DNA of 64,000 bases from contig NZ_BPRE01000001.1 of NCBI RefSeq assembly GCF_022179765.1, forward strand, positions 558,001-622,000, written 5' to 3'. Of the stretch, positions 17,922 to 25,765 are shown one piece after another. The DNA comes from Methylorubrum suomiense (GTDB lineage: Bacteria > Pseudomonadota > Alphaproteobacteria > Rhizobiales > Beijerinckiaceae). Under the pieces are notes generated by a model. It saw only the letters and a list, made by a program, of their open reading frames with translations, searched no databases and was not told the DNA's origin. Numbering within the stretch: the stretch's first letter is position 1; the number at the start of each line of letters is the position of its first letter. The position numbers and the translations under genes are program-made.

Positions 17922-19034
17922 TCAGGCGGCGGCGCGGATGCCGCCGAGGCGTCCCCCGATCTGCGCGGCGAGCGGGACGCTCGCTTGGTTCTTGCCCTTG
18001 GCCTCGATCTCGAAATCGGTCCAGGCGAGGTGGCGGGCCACCAGCGCGTTGACGGCCTCGTTCCACATTTTATCGGAATGGGCGGCGAGATCGCGCCAGG
18101 AATGGCCCTGCTCCGAGAGTCCGACGAAGTCCGGCAGGGCGCCGGGATCGTGGTCCGCCAGCACGCTCTCGCGCGACACGCTGATATGGCTCACCGGCCG
18201 CACCCCACGCCAGGAGGCGATCACGGCCGCGATCCGGGGATCGTCCGGCTCGATGTAATCGCCGCGGCTCTCGACCCAGTGGTGATGGATGTCGAACACC
18301 ACCGGGATGCGGTCACCCAGGCGCAGGACTGCATCGAGGCCGAACAGGGATTCGTCGTTCTCCACGGTGAGCAGGTTGCGCGCCGTCTCCGAGATCAGCG
18401 ACAGGCTCTCGCGAAAGCCCTCGATGCCGGGCTCGCGCCCGCCGACATGGATGTTCAGGTGGGCGCCATGCGGGTGCCAGCCGGAGCCGTAGCCCAGCAT
18501 CGCCATGATCTCGGCGTGGTACTCCAACTCGGCGATGCCGTTGGCCTGCGCGTTCGGGTTGCGCGAGGCGATGATGCAGAACGGCCCCGGATGCATGCTG
18601 AGGCGCACGCCTCCCTGGCGCGCCCGCTCGCCGATGCGGGCGAGCCCGGCCTCGATCAGGGCGCGGAACGAGGGCTCGGCATAGAGCGGCATCGCCGTCG
18701 GGTGGGTGTAGCCGGGCAGGAGCGAGCTCGCCATGCGCAGGAGCCGTTCCAGCGGCGGGCGTGCGGCGACCCAGGCGACCTGCCGCTCCAGGGCCGCGAG
18801 ATTGTGGCGGACCACGTCCTCCAGCTTCTTCCGCCGCTCGGCCGGGCCGAGACGCTGGAGGTTGGCCATGGTTACGGTGCCGAGATTCATTAGCTTGGCC
18901 GCGTCCTTGGCGGCCTTGAGCGTCTTATGCTCAGGGTCCGGATCCGGGATGAAGGTGCAGCAGAAGCCGAGGCGGGGGGATTCGGAGGGTTCGCGCGACA
19001 CGGGCGGACAACGCGGCAGGGCGAGATCGGTCAC
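17922..19034 (-). CDS. uvsE: UV damage endonuclease UvsE/UVDE
   Basis: Nicks DNA 5' to UV photoproducts and some abasic sites, starting an excision pathway independent of UvrABC. The 370-aa TIM-barrel protein shows the family features LGFCCTF near the N-terminus, RLSMHPGPF, NIHVGG, LLTVENDES and VVFDIHHHWVES, which supply the metal-binding His/Glu/Asp residues. The start is GTG at 19034, only 3 nt beyond the pxpC stop, so uvsE is the third gene of a pxpB-pxpC-uvsE unit. That pairing with 5-oxoproline metabolism is odd and may reflect shared promoter use only. Confidence 0.92.
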   Translation of the reverse strand: MTDLALPRCPPVSREPSESPRLGFCCTFIPDPDPEHKTLKAAKDAAKLMNLGTVTMANLQRLGPAERRKKLEDVVRHNLAALERQVAWVAARPPLERLLRMASSLLPGYTHPTAMPLYAEPSFRALIEAGLARIGERARQGGVRLSMHPGPFCIIASRNPNAQANGIAELEYHAEIMAMLGYGSGWHPHGAHLNIHVGGREPGIEGFRESLSLISETARNLLTVENDESLFGLDAVLRLGDRIPVVFDIHHHWVESRGDYIEPDDPRIAAVIASWRGVRPVSHISVSRESVLADHDPGALPDFVGLSEQGHSWRDLAAHSDKMWNEAVNALVARHLAWTDFEIEAKGKNQASVPLAAQIGGRLGGIRAAA

Positions 19035-19037
19035 CGA

Positions 19038-20066
19038 TCAGGATGCCGCATCGTCGCCGAGCGCATCCACCGCCGCGCCCGCCAGATTGGCCGCCATCAA
19101 CCGCTCCGCCTCGCCCGCGACCGGGCACAGATGTCCCGGAAGGGCATCGAGTGCGGCCGCCCGTGCCTGGGCGCATCGCCGCGCGGCGGCGAGATCGATA
19201 GCCTCGAACCGCACCGTCTCGCCGGGCCGTCGCTGGGCGATCCGGCGGAGATCGGCCGAAATCACCGTCGCGATCTTCGGATAGCCGCCGGTGGTCTGGC
19301 GGTCGGCCATCAGCACGATCGGGCGGCCGGACCCCGGCACCTGCACCGAGCCCATCGCGGTCGCATCGGAGACGATGTTGAAGCCGCCCGCGCCGTGGGC
19401 GATGGCCGGTCCGTCGAACTGATAACCCATCCGGTCGGCCTGGCCCGAGACCGTGTAGGTCGCCGTCAGGAAGGTCGCGACGCCCTCCTGCGTGAAATGA
19501 TCGTCCTGGGGCCCGAGCACGACGCGGACCGGCCGGTCGCTCTCGAGCGGGACCGGATCGAGGCCGACATCCGCCTCGCCCGCGGGCGCCGGGCCGGCGA
19601 GCGTAAGGCGGTCGCCCTCCTGCAGCGGGCCTCCGTCGCGGCCGCCGATCCCGGCGCGGCGATGGAGTGCGACGCTGCCGAGGACGGGACGCAGAGCCAG
19701 GCCGCCAGCGATCGCGAGGGTGGCGAACACGCCCGTACGCGGCCGCCCGAGGGTCAGTTCGGCGCCCTCCCGCAGCACGAAGGAGCGGTGGTCCGCGACG
19801 GGCTCGCCGTCGAGGAGCAGCGGCCCGCAGGCACCGGCCAAAGCCAGCCGCACCGGCCCACCCTCGACGCGCAGCGTCGCCGCGGCGAGCCCCCACTCGA
19901 TCGCCGCCGCGCCCGGCGGATTGCCGACCAAACGGTTGGCGGCTTCGTGCGCCAACCGGTCCATCGGGCCGGAGGCGGACAGGCCGTCGCGCAGGTAGCC
20001 GGGCCGGCCGCCATCCTGGATCGAGGCCGCGCCGGAGAGGCGCAGGAGATGGAGGATGCGGCTCAT
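19038..20066 (-). CDS. pxpC: 5-oxoprolinase subunit PxpC (biotin-dependent carboxyltransferase-like)
   Basis: With PxpA and PxpB it forms the bacterial ATP-dependent 5-oxoprolinase that opens pyroglutamate to glutamate. The 342-aa protein has the KipA/PxpC features: SIQDGGRPGYLRDGLSASGP near the N-terminus, NRLVGNPPGAAAIEW, and the SQADRMGYQFDG-like GQADRMGYQFDG segment, then QTTGGYPKIATVI. The ATG at 20066 overlaps the pxpB stop by ATGA, indicating coupled synthesis of the two subunits. An ATG 12 nt upstream is less likely. No pxpA (LamB/YcsF) is in the window. Confidence 0.92.
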   Translation of the reverse strand: MSRILHLLRLSGAASIQDGGRPGYLRDGLSASGPMDRLAHEAANRLVGNPPGAAAIEWGLAAATLRVEGGPVRLALAGACGPLLLDGEPVADHRSFVLREGAELTLGRPRTGVFATLAIAGGLALRPVLGSVALHRRAGIGGRDGGPLQEGDRLTLAGPAPAGEADVGLDPVPLESDRPVRVVLGPQDDHFTQEGVATFLTATYTVSGQADRMGYQFDGPAIAHGAGGFNIVSDATAMGSVQVPGSGRPIVLMADRQTTGGYPKIATVISADLRRIAQRRPGETVRFEAIDLAAARRCAQARAAALDALPGHLCPVAGEAERLMAANLAGAAVDALGDDAAS

Positions 20067-20788
20067 GCCTCGCTCCACTCGGCCACCGTCTCGCCGGCTT
20101 CGGCCGCCGCTGACAGCCTCTCCCAGTCCTCGGCCGGGGTCGGAACGAAGCGCACCCGGTCGCCGGGTCGCAGCAGGAAGACGGGATCGCGATCCGGCAC
20201 GAAGGTTCGGACCGGCGTGCGGCCGAGCAGGTGCCAGCCGCTCGGGGCGGCGATGCTCGCCACCAGCGCCTGCGCTCCGCCGATGGAGATGGTGCCCGCG
20301 GGCGTGACGGGGCGCGGATGCGGACGGCGCGACAGGGCGAGGCGGGGATCGAGCCCTTCGAGATAGGCGTAGCCCGGCAGGAAGCCGATCATCGCGACGC
20401 GATATTCGGGCGCGGCGTGGCGCTCGATCACGGATACCGGATCCAGGCCGTGATGGGCGGCCACCGCCTCGAGATCGATGCCGAACGCGCCGCCATAGAC
20501 GACCGGGATGCGCCAGAGCCGGGACGCCGCGACCGGCGGCAGCGGCTCTTCGGCGAGCGCCAGGACGGCGCGGCCGAGCGCCTCCGGGTCGGCCGTCAAT
20601 GGATCGAGATGGACCGTGAGCGAGCGGTAGGTCGGCACGGTCTCGCGGATGCCGGGGAGCGCCCGTGCCGCCAGGGCCGCGTCGAGGGCCAGCACGCGGG
20701 CCGACAGCGCGGGGTCGATCCGGGCGCCGAACTCGATGGTGAAGGCCGTGTCCCCGCAGGCGAGCAGCCGCGGCGCGTCGTGCGTCAT
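20063..20788 (-). CDS. pxpB: 5-oxoprolinase subunit PxpB (KipI family)
   Basis: A 241-aa KipI/PxpB protein, partner of PxpC. Marks are LACGDTAFTIEFG near residue 8, PVVYGGAFGIDLEAVAAHHG, the strongly conserved MIGFLPGYAYLEGLDPRL, and PRPVTPAGTISIGGAQALV with WHLLGRTPV. The start at ATG 20788 fits the family. It heads the pxpB-pxpC-uvsE unit and is preceded by repeat copy C, so the promoter must lie in or next to that repeat. Confidence 0.92.
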   Translation of the reverse strand: MTHDAPRLLACGDTAFTIEFGARIDPALSARVLALDAALAARALPGIRETVPTYRSLTVHLDPLTADPEALGRAVLALAEEPLPPVAASRLWRIPVVYGGAFGIDLEAVAAHHGLDPVSVIERHAAPEYRVAMIGFLPGYAYLEGLDPRLALSRRPHPRPVTPAGTISIGGAQALVASIAAPSGWHLLGRTPVRTFVPDRDPVFLLRPGDRVRFVPTPAEDWERLSAAAEAGETVAEWSEA

Positions 20789-20881
20789 GGACGCCAGGCT
20801 ATCCGAAGGCGCGACGCATCGCGAGCCTGTCCGGCCGGCCACTATCGATGAACCGCATCGAAGCGGCCGATCCCAGCCTCG

Positions 20882-21003
20882 CCCTCATCCCGAGGAGCCC
20901 GCCGCGGCGGGCCTCGAAGGAGGGCTCCGGGGATTGCTGAGACGTCCGGAGCCTTCCTTCGAGGGCAATTGTGCGCGTCGCCGCCTCAGGATGAGAGGGA
21001 TGG
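20882..21003. repeat. Interspersed inverted repeat, copy C
   Basis: Left part CCTCATCCCGAGGAG and CTCGAAGGAGGGCTCC; right part GGAGCCTTCCTTCGAGGG and CGCCTCAGGATGAGAGG. It is diverged in the distal segments. It lies between two minus-strand units and ends 9 nt from the stop codon of the 265-aa protein gene. Confidence 0.85.
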
Positions 21004-21011
21004 GTGGGTCT

Positions 21012-21809
21012 TCAGAGCCGGTGCGCCGTCCGCTCCGCCTCGTCGCGCTCGTCCCGACCGGTGGCCGGACCTGAGGGGGGAGCCGAGGCACGCTGGACGG
21101 CGGCGTCGATGTTCTCGGGGTCGAGGGCGGTCTCGACGAAGGAGCGGCCGCGCTGGGTCAGATCGCGGGCGTAGCGAACGCCCTGGTCGCGCAGGTCGTC
21201 GGCGTAGGGGCCGAGCGCCCGATCTTCCTGGCGCGTGCGCGGCAGGAGCGCCCCGAGCAGCAGGCCGGCGGCAAGACCGACCACGCCGACAAGCAACGGA
21301 TTCTCCGAGATGAACTCCTCGGTGGCGGTGCGGCCGCGGCGCAGCTGCCGCGCGCCGCGATCGGCGAGATCGGCGGCGTTCTGACGATGCGTGTCGTAGC
21401 GGTCCTCGGCCCAGGAGCGGGCCTCCTCGTAGGTCTCGCCGGCCCGCTCGCGTGCCGAGCGCAGCGTCTCGCCGGCGCGATCGCGCAATTCCGCGGCCTT
21501 GTCGGTCGCCTGGTCGCGCAACTCCGCAGCCTTGTCGGCGGCCTGATCACGCAGGTTCGAGGCCTGCTCCGCCGCGCGGTCACGCAGGTTCGCGGCCTCG
21601 TTGGACGCTTCACGGGTCGTGTCGTGCAGGCCCTGCTGAAGGCGGGCATTGGCGTCGCGGCCCTGGGCGGTGGCGCGCTCGGAGGCGGCGTGCAGGGTAT
21701 GGTCGAGGCTCCCGGAGCGCGGCATGCCGGCCTTGGCGGCCAGGTGCTCCGGCAGCGTCTCGACCGGCGTGCCTTCCGGCGTAAGGGTTGAGGTGGGATT
21801 CTGCGTCAT
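21012..21809 (-). CDS. Membrane-anchored coiled-coil protein with LEA-like 11-residue repeats
   Basis: A 265-aa protein of no named family that I can assign with certainty. Residues 75-129 hold five consecutive 11-residue repeats of the form LRDQAADKAAE, amphipathic and Ala/Asp/Arg-rich, like group 3 LEA (desiccation) proteins. A single membrane helix follows at about 160-182 (PLLVGVVGLAAGLLLGALLP), preceded by EFISEN, the layout of ElaB/DUF883-like inner-membrane proteins. The C-terminus is charged. It is the last gene of a four-gene envelope operon behind an EcfG-like promoter, so a role in osmotic or drying stress is inferred. Confidence 0.8.
   Translation of the reverse strand: MTQNPTSTLTPEGTPVETLPEHLAAKAGMPRSGSLDHTLHAASERATAQGRDANARLQQGLHDTTREASNEAANLRDRAAEQASNLRDQAADKAAELRDQATDKAAELRDRAGETLRSARERAGETYEEARSWAEDRYDTHRQNAADLADRGARQLRRGRTATEEFISENPLLVGVVGLAAGLLLGALLPRTRQEDRALGPYADDLRDQGVRYARDLTQRGRSFVETALDPENIDAAVQRASAPPSGPATGRDERDEAERTAHRL
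21423..21587 (-). repeat. 33-bp tandem coding repeats (11-residue units)
   Basis: Five in-frame units of 33 bp encode the LRDQAADKAAE-type repeats. The central units are the most alike at DNA level and the outer ones have diverged, as expected from repeat expansion by slippage or unequal exchange. Confidence 0.8.
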
Positions 21810-21887
21810 GATGGGCTCCGATTTCGGGCGGTGCGGCGGCGCGGGGTCGATCCCGGCGCCGCAGGCGGGCTCAAGCGGGGTCGGGGG

Positions 21888-22271
21888 TCAGATCTGTCGC
21901 TCGCCGGACAGGTCGTGCGGAGGCCTCCCGGCCGGAGCGTCGGGATCGTAGGTGCGGTCGGCACCGGTCACGGTGACGGGCTTGATCTCCACCGGGACCA
22001 CGGCGCGGCTCGCCCGCTGGCGGCCGTTGCGCATCCCATTGAGGAGGAGACCGACGCCCGCCGCGATCAGCAGCACCGGCACAGGATTGCGCCGAACCGT
22101 GTCGAGGGCCTCGTCGTAGAAGCCGCTATAGGGCGTACGCCGGGCCGAACCGAGCATCTCGTCGACGAGGCTCGACGCGTTGAGGCGCCCCTGGATGCGG
22201 TCGATCGTTTCGTCGAGCCGGGCGCGGCGCTGCTCGATGTCCTTTTCGAGATCCGAGATCGATTCGCTCAT
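21888..22271 (-). CDS. DUF3618 domain membrane protein
   Basis: A 127-aa protein beginning MSESISDLEKDIEQRRARLD, followed by ETIDRIQGRLN, the DUF3618 signature helix. One membrane segment follows at about 62-78 (PVPVLLIAAGVGLLLNGM), then a polar tail. Its function is unknown; in alphaproteobacteria the family travels with holin-fold DUF1469 and coiled-coil membrane proteins, as here. The ATG at 22271 overlaps the upstream gene's stop by ATGA. It is the third gene of the operon. Confidence 0.88.
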   Translation of the reverse strand: MSESISDLEKDIEQRRARLDETIDRIQGRLNASSLVDEMLGSARRTPYSGFYDEALDTVRRNPVPVLLIAAGVGLLLNGMRNGRQRASRAVVPVEIKPVTVTGADRTYDPDAPAGRPPHDLSGERQI

Positions 22272-22678
22272 CCCGAAACCCTTTCCGTCAGCGCGCGGGC
22301 ATCCTGCCGGACCTGCCGCGTGGTCCGGGTCGGAGCAAGATTGGAGAGCGACATCGCCCGGGCGCCGACGATGCCGAGGATCACCGCGATGAGGAGCAGT
22401 ACGCCGCCGACGAGGAGAGCGGCGAGCCATTCCGAGTTCACGAGGGTCGCGACGTATTTCACCAATGCGCCGATCAGCACCAGCATCGCGGTCACCGCGA
22501 ACACCGCGGCGAAGACCATCATGCCGAGACCGACGAACAGCGAGCGGACATTGCTCGTCATCTCGGAGCGGAAGAGCGCGATCTCCTTACCGGCGAGTTC
22601 GCTCGCCTCGCGCAGGGCGTCCGCGATCAAAGCCTGGATCGAGGACGAGGGCGGCGGTGGGGGGGGAGGACTTGCCAT
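22268..22678 (-). CDS. Phage-holin-superfamily (DUF1469-like) membrane protein
   Basis: A 136-aa inner-membrane protein. An N-terminal amphipathic stretch (LIADALREASELAGKEIALF) precedes two membrane helices (about 50-74 and 84-108). This matches the chromosomal Phage_holin_3_6 (DUF1469) family, which is widespread outside phages and has no proven lytic role. A run of seven prolines sits near the N-terminus (residues 4-10), encoded by a G-rich tract on the plus strand. It overlaps the DUF3618 gene by ATGA and lies 17 nt after the first operon gene. Confidence 0.85.
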   Translation of the reverse strand: MASPPPPPPPSSSIQALIADALREASELAGKEIALFRSEMTSNVRSLFVGLGMMVFAAVFAVTAMLVLIGALVKYVATLVNSEWLAALLVGGVLLLIAVILGIVGARAMSLSNLAPTRTTRQVRQDARALTERVSG

Positions 22679-22695
22679 CGTGGTCGTCTCCGTCC

Positions 22696-23178
22696 TCAGG
22701 CCCGATAGCCGTCGTCGTACCGGTCGCTGCGCTCGGTCTGGCCCGATGCCTTGACGAAGCGGGCCAACAGGAAGCCCGCCGCAAAGGTCGCCACCGCCGT
22801 CGTCACCGGCGAGCGCCGGGCGAAGGCCTCGGCCTCGGCGTAGAAGTCATCGAGGCCGCGCCGCTCGATCGAGCCGGCGAGGTCATCGAGACCGTCGGCG
22901 GCGCTGTCGAAGAAGGCGCGGATATTAGGGCGATCCTCGAAGGTCTGCCCGGAATCGCGCACGGACTTCGCGAGATCGCCGACAGAGCGGGCGGCTTCGC
23001 CCTTGCGCTGGTCGACGTAATCCAAGGCCTGCTGGCGGGCGGCGGCCGCGAGGCCCCGGCCGCGCTCGACGGCCACATGAGCCGTATCCTCGACGTCGTG
23101 GCGCAGATCCTTCAGATCGGCTTGGCGGGCGGCGGGATCGGCCCCGCCGACGGGATCCGGTGACGCGGAGGCAGTCAT
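22696..23178 (-). CDS. Hypothetical helical membrane protein, first gene of the envelope operon
   Basis: A 160-aa, largely alpha-helical protein. Residues about 15-120 are polar helices (ARQADLKDLRHDVEDTAHVA, QQALDYVDQRKGEAARSVGD). A single membrane helix near the C-terminus (PVTTAVATFAAGFLLARFV) follows. It is built like DUF883/ElaB-type proteins, but I cannot name the family. The start at ATG 23178 was preferred over the longer open frame because of the EcfG-like promoter at 23257-23282, which would place transcription start upstream of it and inside any longer form. Confidence 0.78.
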   Translation of the reverse strand: MTASASPDPVGGADPAARQADLKDLRHDVEDTAHVAVERGRGLAAAARQQALDYVDQRKGEAARSVGDLAKSVRDSGQTFEDRPNIRAFFDSAADGLDDLAGSIERRGLDDFYAEAEAFARRSPVTTAVATFAAGFLLARFVKASGQTERSDRYDDGYRA

Positions 23179-23652
23179 GGTCTCAACTCCTGCAACGAAG
23201 AAGCGGAAAGAGCGACCGGCGCCGGGTGCGACGGCCGCAATAGGATTCGGCCGGAGAACCAATGGCCCTGCGGCGGGGTTCCCCTTCCAGACATCCCGTT
23301 GCGCTTCGGTGGGCGGGTGACGATGCATCGCTCTGGGAGGAGCGCCGTCTGTGGTCATGCGCGGGACCGTGCAAAGACTTGTGCCAGCGCTTGTGACGGG
23401 GCGCGCGGCGCAACGTATGGCTGATTCGTTGCCGTCCCGTGTCGGATCGGTGACGGGGGGGCCGAACCTCCGCTCCGGTCATGCGGCAGAGCGTCGGAAC
23501 CCGTTCTGCTCGCTTGACCGGCGGGAGGTGATGCGCTTGGCTGCGCCACGACGGATCACGCGAGGGTTCCGCGCGTTTTCCCACGGACGTTTAAGACTCT
23601 ACAGGCGGGCGCATTCCCTGCATCCGCTGCAACGAGGACCGGAGCCGGGTTC
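23179..23652. other. 474-nt divergent region (envelope operon / otsA)
   Basis: Apart from the EcfG-like promoter for the minus-strand operon (23257-23282) I see no gene. The only plus-strand GGAAC (23496-23500) lacks a -10 at the right distance, so otsA shows no clear EcfG site here. Confidence 0.65.
23257..23282 (-). promoter_or_regulatory. Candidate EcfG promoter of the envelope operon
   Basis: The minus strand reads GGAAC (23282-23278), 17 nt, then GGTT (23260-23257), matching GGAAC-N16/17-CGTT except for one base. The predicted leader is about 70 nt. All four operon genes are of stress-associated membrane types. Confidence 0.65.
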
Positions 23653-25074
23653 GTGGCACGTCTGATCATCGTCTCGAATCGCGTCGCCGTGCCCGCCGAG
23701 GGCAAAGACGCGGTCTCCGCCGGCGGCCTCGCCGTGGCGGTCAAGGAGGCGTTCTCCTCCTACGAGGGCCTCTGGTTCGGCTGGAGCGGCAATATCTGCG
23801 AGGATGCGAGCTCCGAACCGGAGCTGATCGACCGCGGTCCGATCCAGTATGCCGTGCTCGACCTCTCGCCCCAGGATCACCGCGAGTATTATGCCGGGTT
23901 CGCCAACCGGGCCCTGTGGCCGATCATGCATTACCGCATCGGCCTGGGCACCTTCTCGCGCTCGGATTACGCCGGCTATCAGCGCGTCAACCAGAACTTC
24001 GCCCGTGCGCTCGCCAAGCTCGTCGAGCCGGACGATCTGATCTGGGTGCACGACTATCACCTGCTGCCGCTCGCGAGTGAATTGCGCGGCCAGGGCATCG
24101 CCAACCCGATCGGCTACTTCCACCACATCCCGTGGCCCGCGGCGGACGTGTTCAACACGCTGCCGGCGAGCAACGAGTTGCTGCGCGCCATGGCCGATTA
24201 CGATCTGATCGGCCTCCAGACCGACGCGGACGTCCAGAACCTCTCGCGCAATTTCATCGACACGATGCGGGGGATCCCGCTGGGCGGCGGCGCCCTGATG
24301 GTCGATGGGCGCCGCACCCGCATCCGCTCCTTCCCGATCGGCATCGACGTGGCCGGTTTCAAGGAGGCGGCGGATCGGGCCGGTTCCAACAAGGTCGTGC
24401 GCGAGACCATGGCGGGTCTGCGCACCCGCAAGCTTCTCATCGGCGTCGACCGGCTCGATTACTCGAAGGGCGTGCCCGAGCGCATGGAGGCGGTGGATCG
24501 CTTCTTCGCCTCGAACCCCGATCAGCGCGGCAACGTCGTTTACATCCAGATCACGCCGAAATCCCGCAGCGAGGTGCCGGAATACGAGCAGCTCTCCCGC
24601 GAGGTGAACGAGAAGGTCGGCGACATCAACGGGACGCTCGGCGAGCCGGCCTGGACGCCGATCCAGTACGTCACCAAGGCCTATCCCCGCCCGGTGCTCG
24701 CCGGCCTCTACCGTGCCGCCCGGGTCGGGCTCGTCACGCCGATGCGCGACGGGATGAACTTGGTGGCCAAGGAATACGTCGTCGCGCAGAGCGAGGAAGA
24801 TCCGGGCGTCCTCGTCCTGTCCAAGTTCGCCGGCGCGGCGCGCCAGCTGCCCGAGGCGCTCCTGGTCAATCCCTACGACCGCTTCGAGGTGGCGGAGGCG
24901 ATCCGGCAGGCGCTCTACATGCCCCGGGCCGAGCGGCTGGAGCGCTGGAAGCCGATGGCCGAGCGCATGCTGCGCGAGGACGTGGATTGGTGGGCCCGCA
25001 GCTTCATGGCCGAGCTCGAATCCTTCCGCACCGTCGAGCGCGAACCGCCGAAGGCGGCAGCCGCCGCCGAGTAG
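23653..25074 (+). CDS. otsA: Alpha,alpha-trehalose-phosphate synthase
   Basis: Joins UDP-glucose (or another NDP-glucose) and glucose 6-phosphate to trehalose 6-phosphate in the cytosol, for osmotic and general stress protection. The 473-aa GT20 protein starts with GTG ([13 protein letters not shown]) and shows the family segments [46 protein letters not shown], then [12 protein letters not shown]. It is complete and of normal length. No otsB phosphatase is adjacent, so dephosphorylation must be encoded elsewhere. It stands next to, but divergent from, the EcfG-type envelope operon. Confidence 0.96.
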   Translation: MARLIIVSNRVAVPAEGKDAVSAGGLAVAVKEAFSSYEGLWFGWSGNICEDASSEPELIDRGPIQYAVLDLSPQDHREYYAGFANRALWPIMHYRIGLGTFSRSDYAGYQRVNQNFARALAKLVEPDDLIWVHDYHLLPLASELRGQGIANPIGYFHHIPWPAADVFNTLPASNELLRAMADYDLIGLQTDADVQNLSRNFIDTMRGIPLGGGALMVDGRRTRIRSFPIGIDVAGFKEAADRAGSNKVVRETMAGLRTRKLLIGVDRLDYSKGVPERMEAVDRFFASNPDQRGNVVYIQITPKSRSEVPEYEQLSREVNEKVGDINGTLGEPAWTPIQYVTKAYPRPVLAGLYRAARVGLVTPMRDGMNLVAKEYVVAQSEEDPGVLVLSKFAGAARQLPEALLVNPYDRFEVAEAIRQALYMPRAERLERWKPMAERMLREDVDWWARSFMAELESFRTVEREPPKAAAAAE

Positions 25075-25197
25075 CGACCGCCTTCGGTTCCTGATCCGGC
25101 CGCGCTTGCCGCGTTCGGCAGACCTGTGGCCCTGCCGGGCTCGCGCGGCGGGCCGGCAACGGCTAAGCTGTCGCCGAAACCTGTGCCGGAACTGCCG

Positions 25198-25545
25198 ATG
25201 TCCTCCCGTCTGTCCGCCCTGATCGCGATCGGCCTCGTCGCGCTCGCCTGCACCGCCTGCGGGCGCCGTGGTGGGCTGGAGCCTCCCGGCACCGCCTCGG
25301 CGAATGTCGCTCCGGCCGCCGCGCGACCGGGCACGCTGGCCTCGCCGCGGGCCCTGCCGACCACCAGCGTCGGCGTCGGCGACCGGGCCGCTGCACCCGA
25401 TCCGGACGCCGTGCAGGCCGGCGACGAGCTGAGCCCCGCGGCGATTCCGCCGGCCGCCGACGGCGTGCCGGTCACCACCTCCCGCGGTGCCAAGCGCGGC
25501 TACCGGGTGCCGAAGGAACCGTTCATCCTCGACGCGATCCTCTGA
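25198..25545 (+). CDS. lptM: LptM-like small lipoprotein
   Basis: A 115-aa lipoprotein. The signal MSSRLSALIAIGLVALACTA is followed by CGRRGGLEPPG, the LptM/LPAM_2 pattern of a lipidated Cys then G-x-x-G-x-x-x-P. LptM supports assembly of the LptDE lipopolysaccharide translocon in E. coli; here only the N-terminal motif is shared. The rest is low complexity apart from the C-terminal KRGYRVPKEPFILDAIL. It lies immediately upstream of lysA, the usual place of this gene in alphaproteobacteria, although the usual argH is not in front; otsA is. Confidence 0.8.
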   Translation: MSSRLSALIAIGLVALACTACGRRGGLEPPGTASANVAPAAARPGTLASPRALPTTSVGVGDRAAAPDPDAVQAGDELSPAAIPPAADGVPVTTSRGAKRGYRVPKEPFILDAIL

Positions 25546-25765
25546 TCGCGGCGGATCGCCGGGCGACGAACCACTTTCGGGTGGCGCCTCCGAGGGAGCG
25601 CGCGCTGCATTTCCACGGAAACAGCGGCACGCTCTATCTCTTTGCGGTCGCACGATGATTCCGGAAAACCGGATTCCACTTTTCCGCATCGTGCTCTAAA
25701 GACGCGGGCGACAGCGATGCGCCGGGGGCCTCCCGGAGCGCCGCGCGGCCCTTACAAAGCCTGCC

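Noticed and set aside
21423..21587. CRISPR array suggested by 33-bp periodic repeats
   Set aside because: The repeats are contiguous, in frame, without spacers, and encode 11-residue protein units.
22268..22678. Prophage or lysis cassette suggested by the holin-fold protein
   Set aside because: No endolysin, integrase, capsid or tail gene nearby; this holin superfamily is common as a chromosomal membrane protein with DUF3618 partners.
23496..23500. EcfG promoter for otsA
   Set aside because: The GGAAC has no CGTT or GGTT at 16-17 nt downstream; otsA control cannot be assigned from it.
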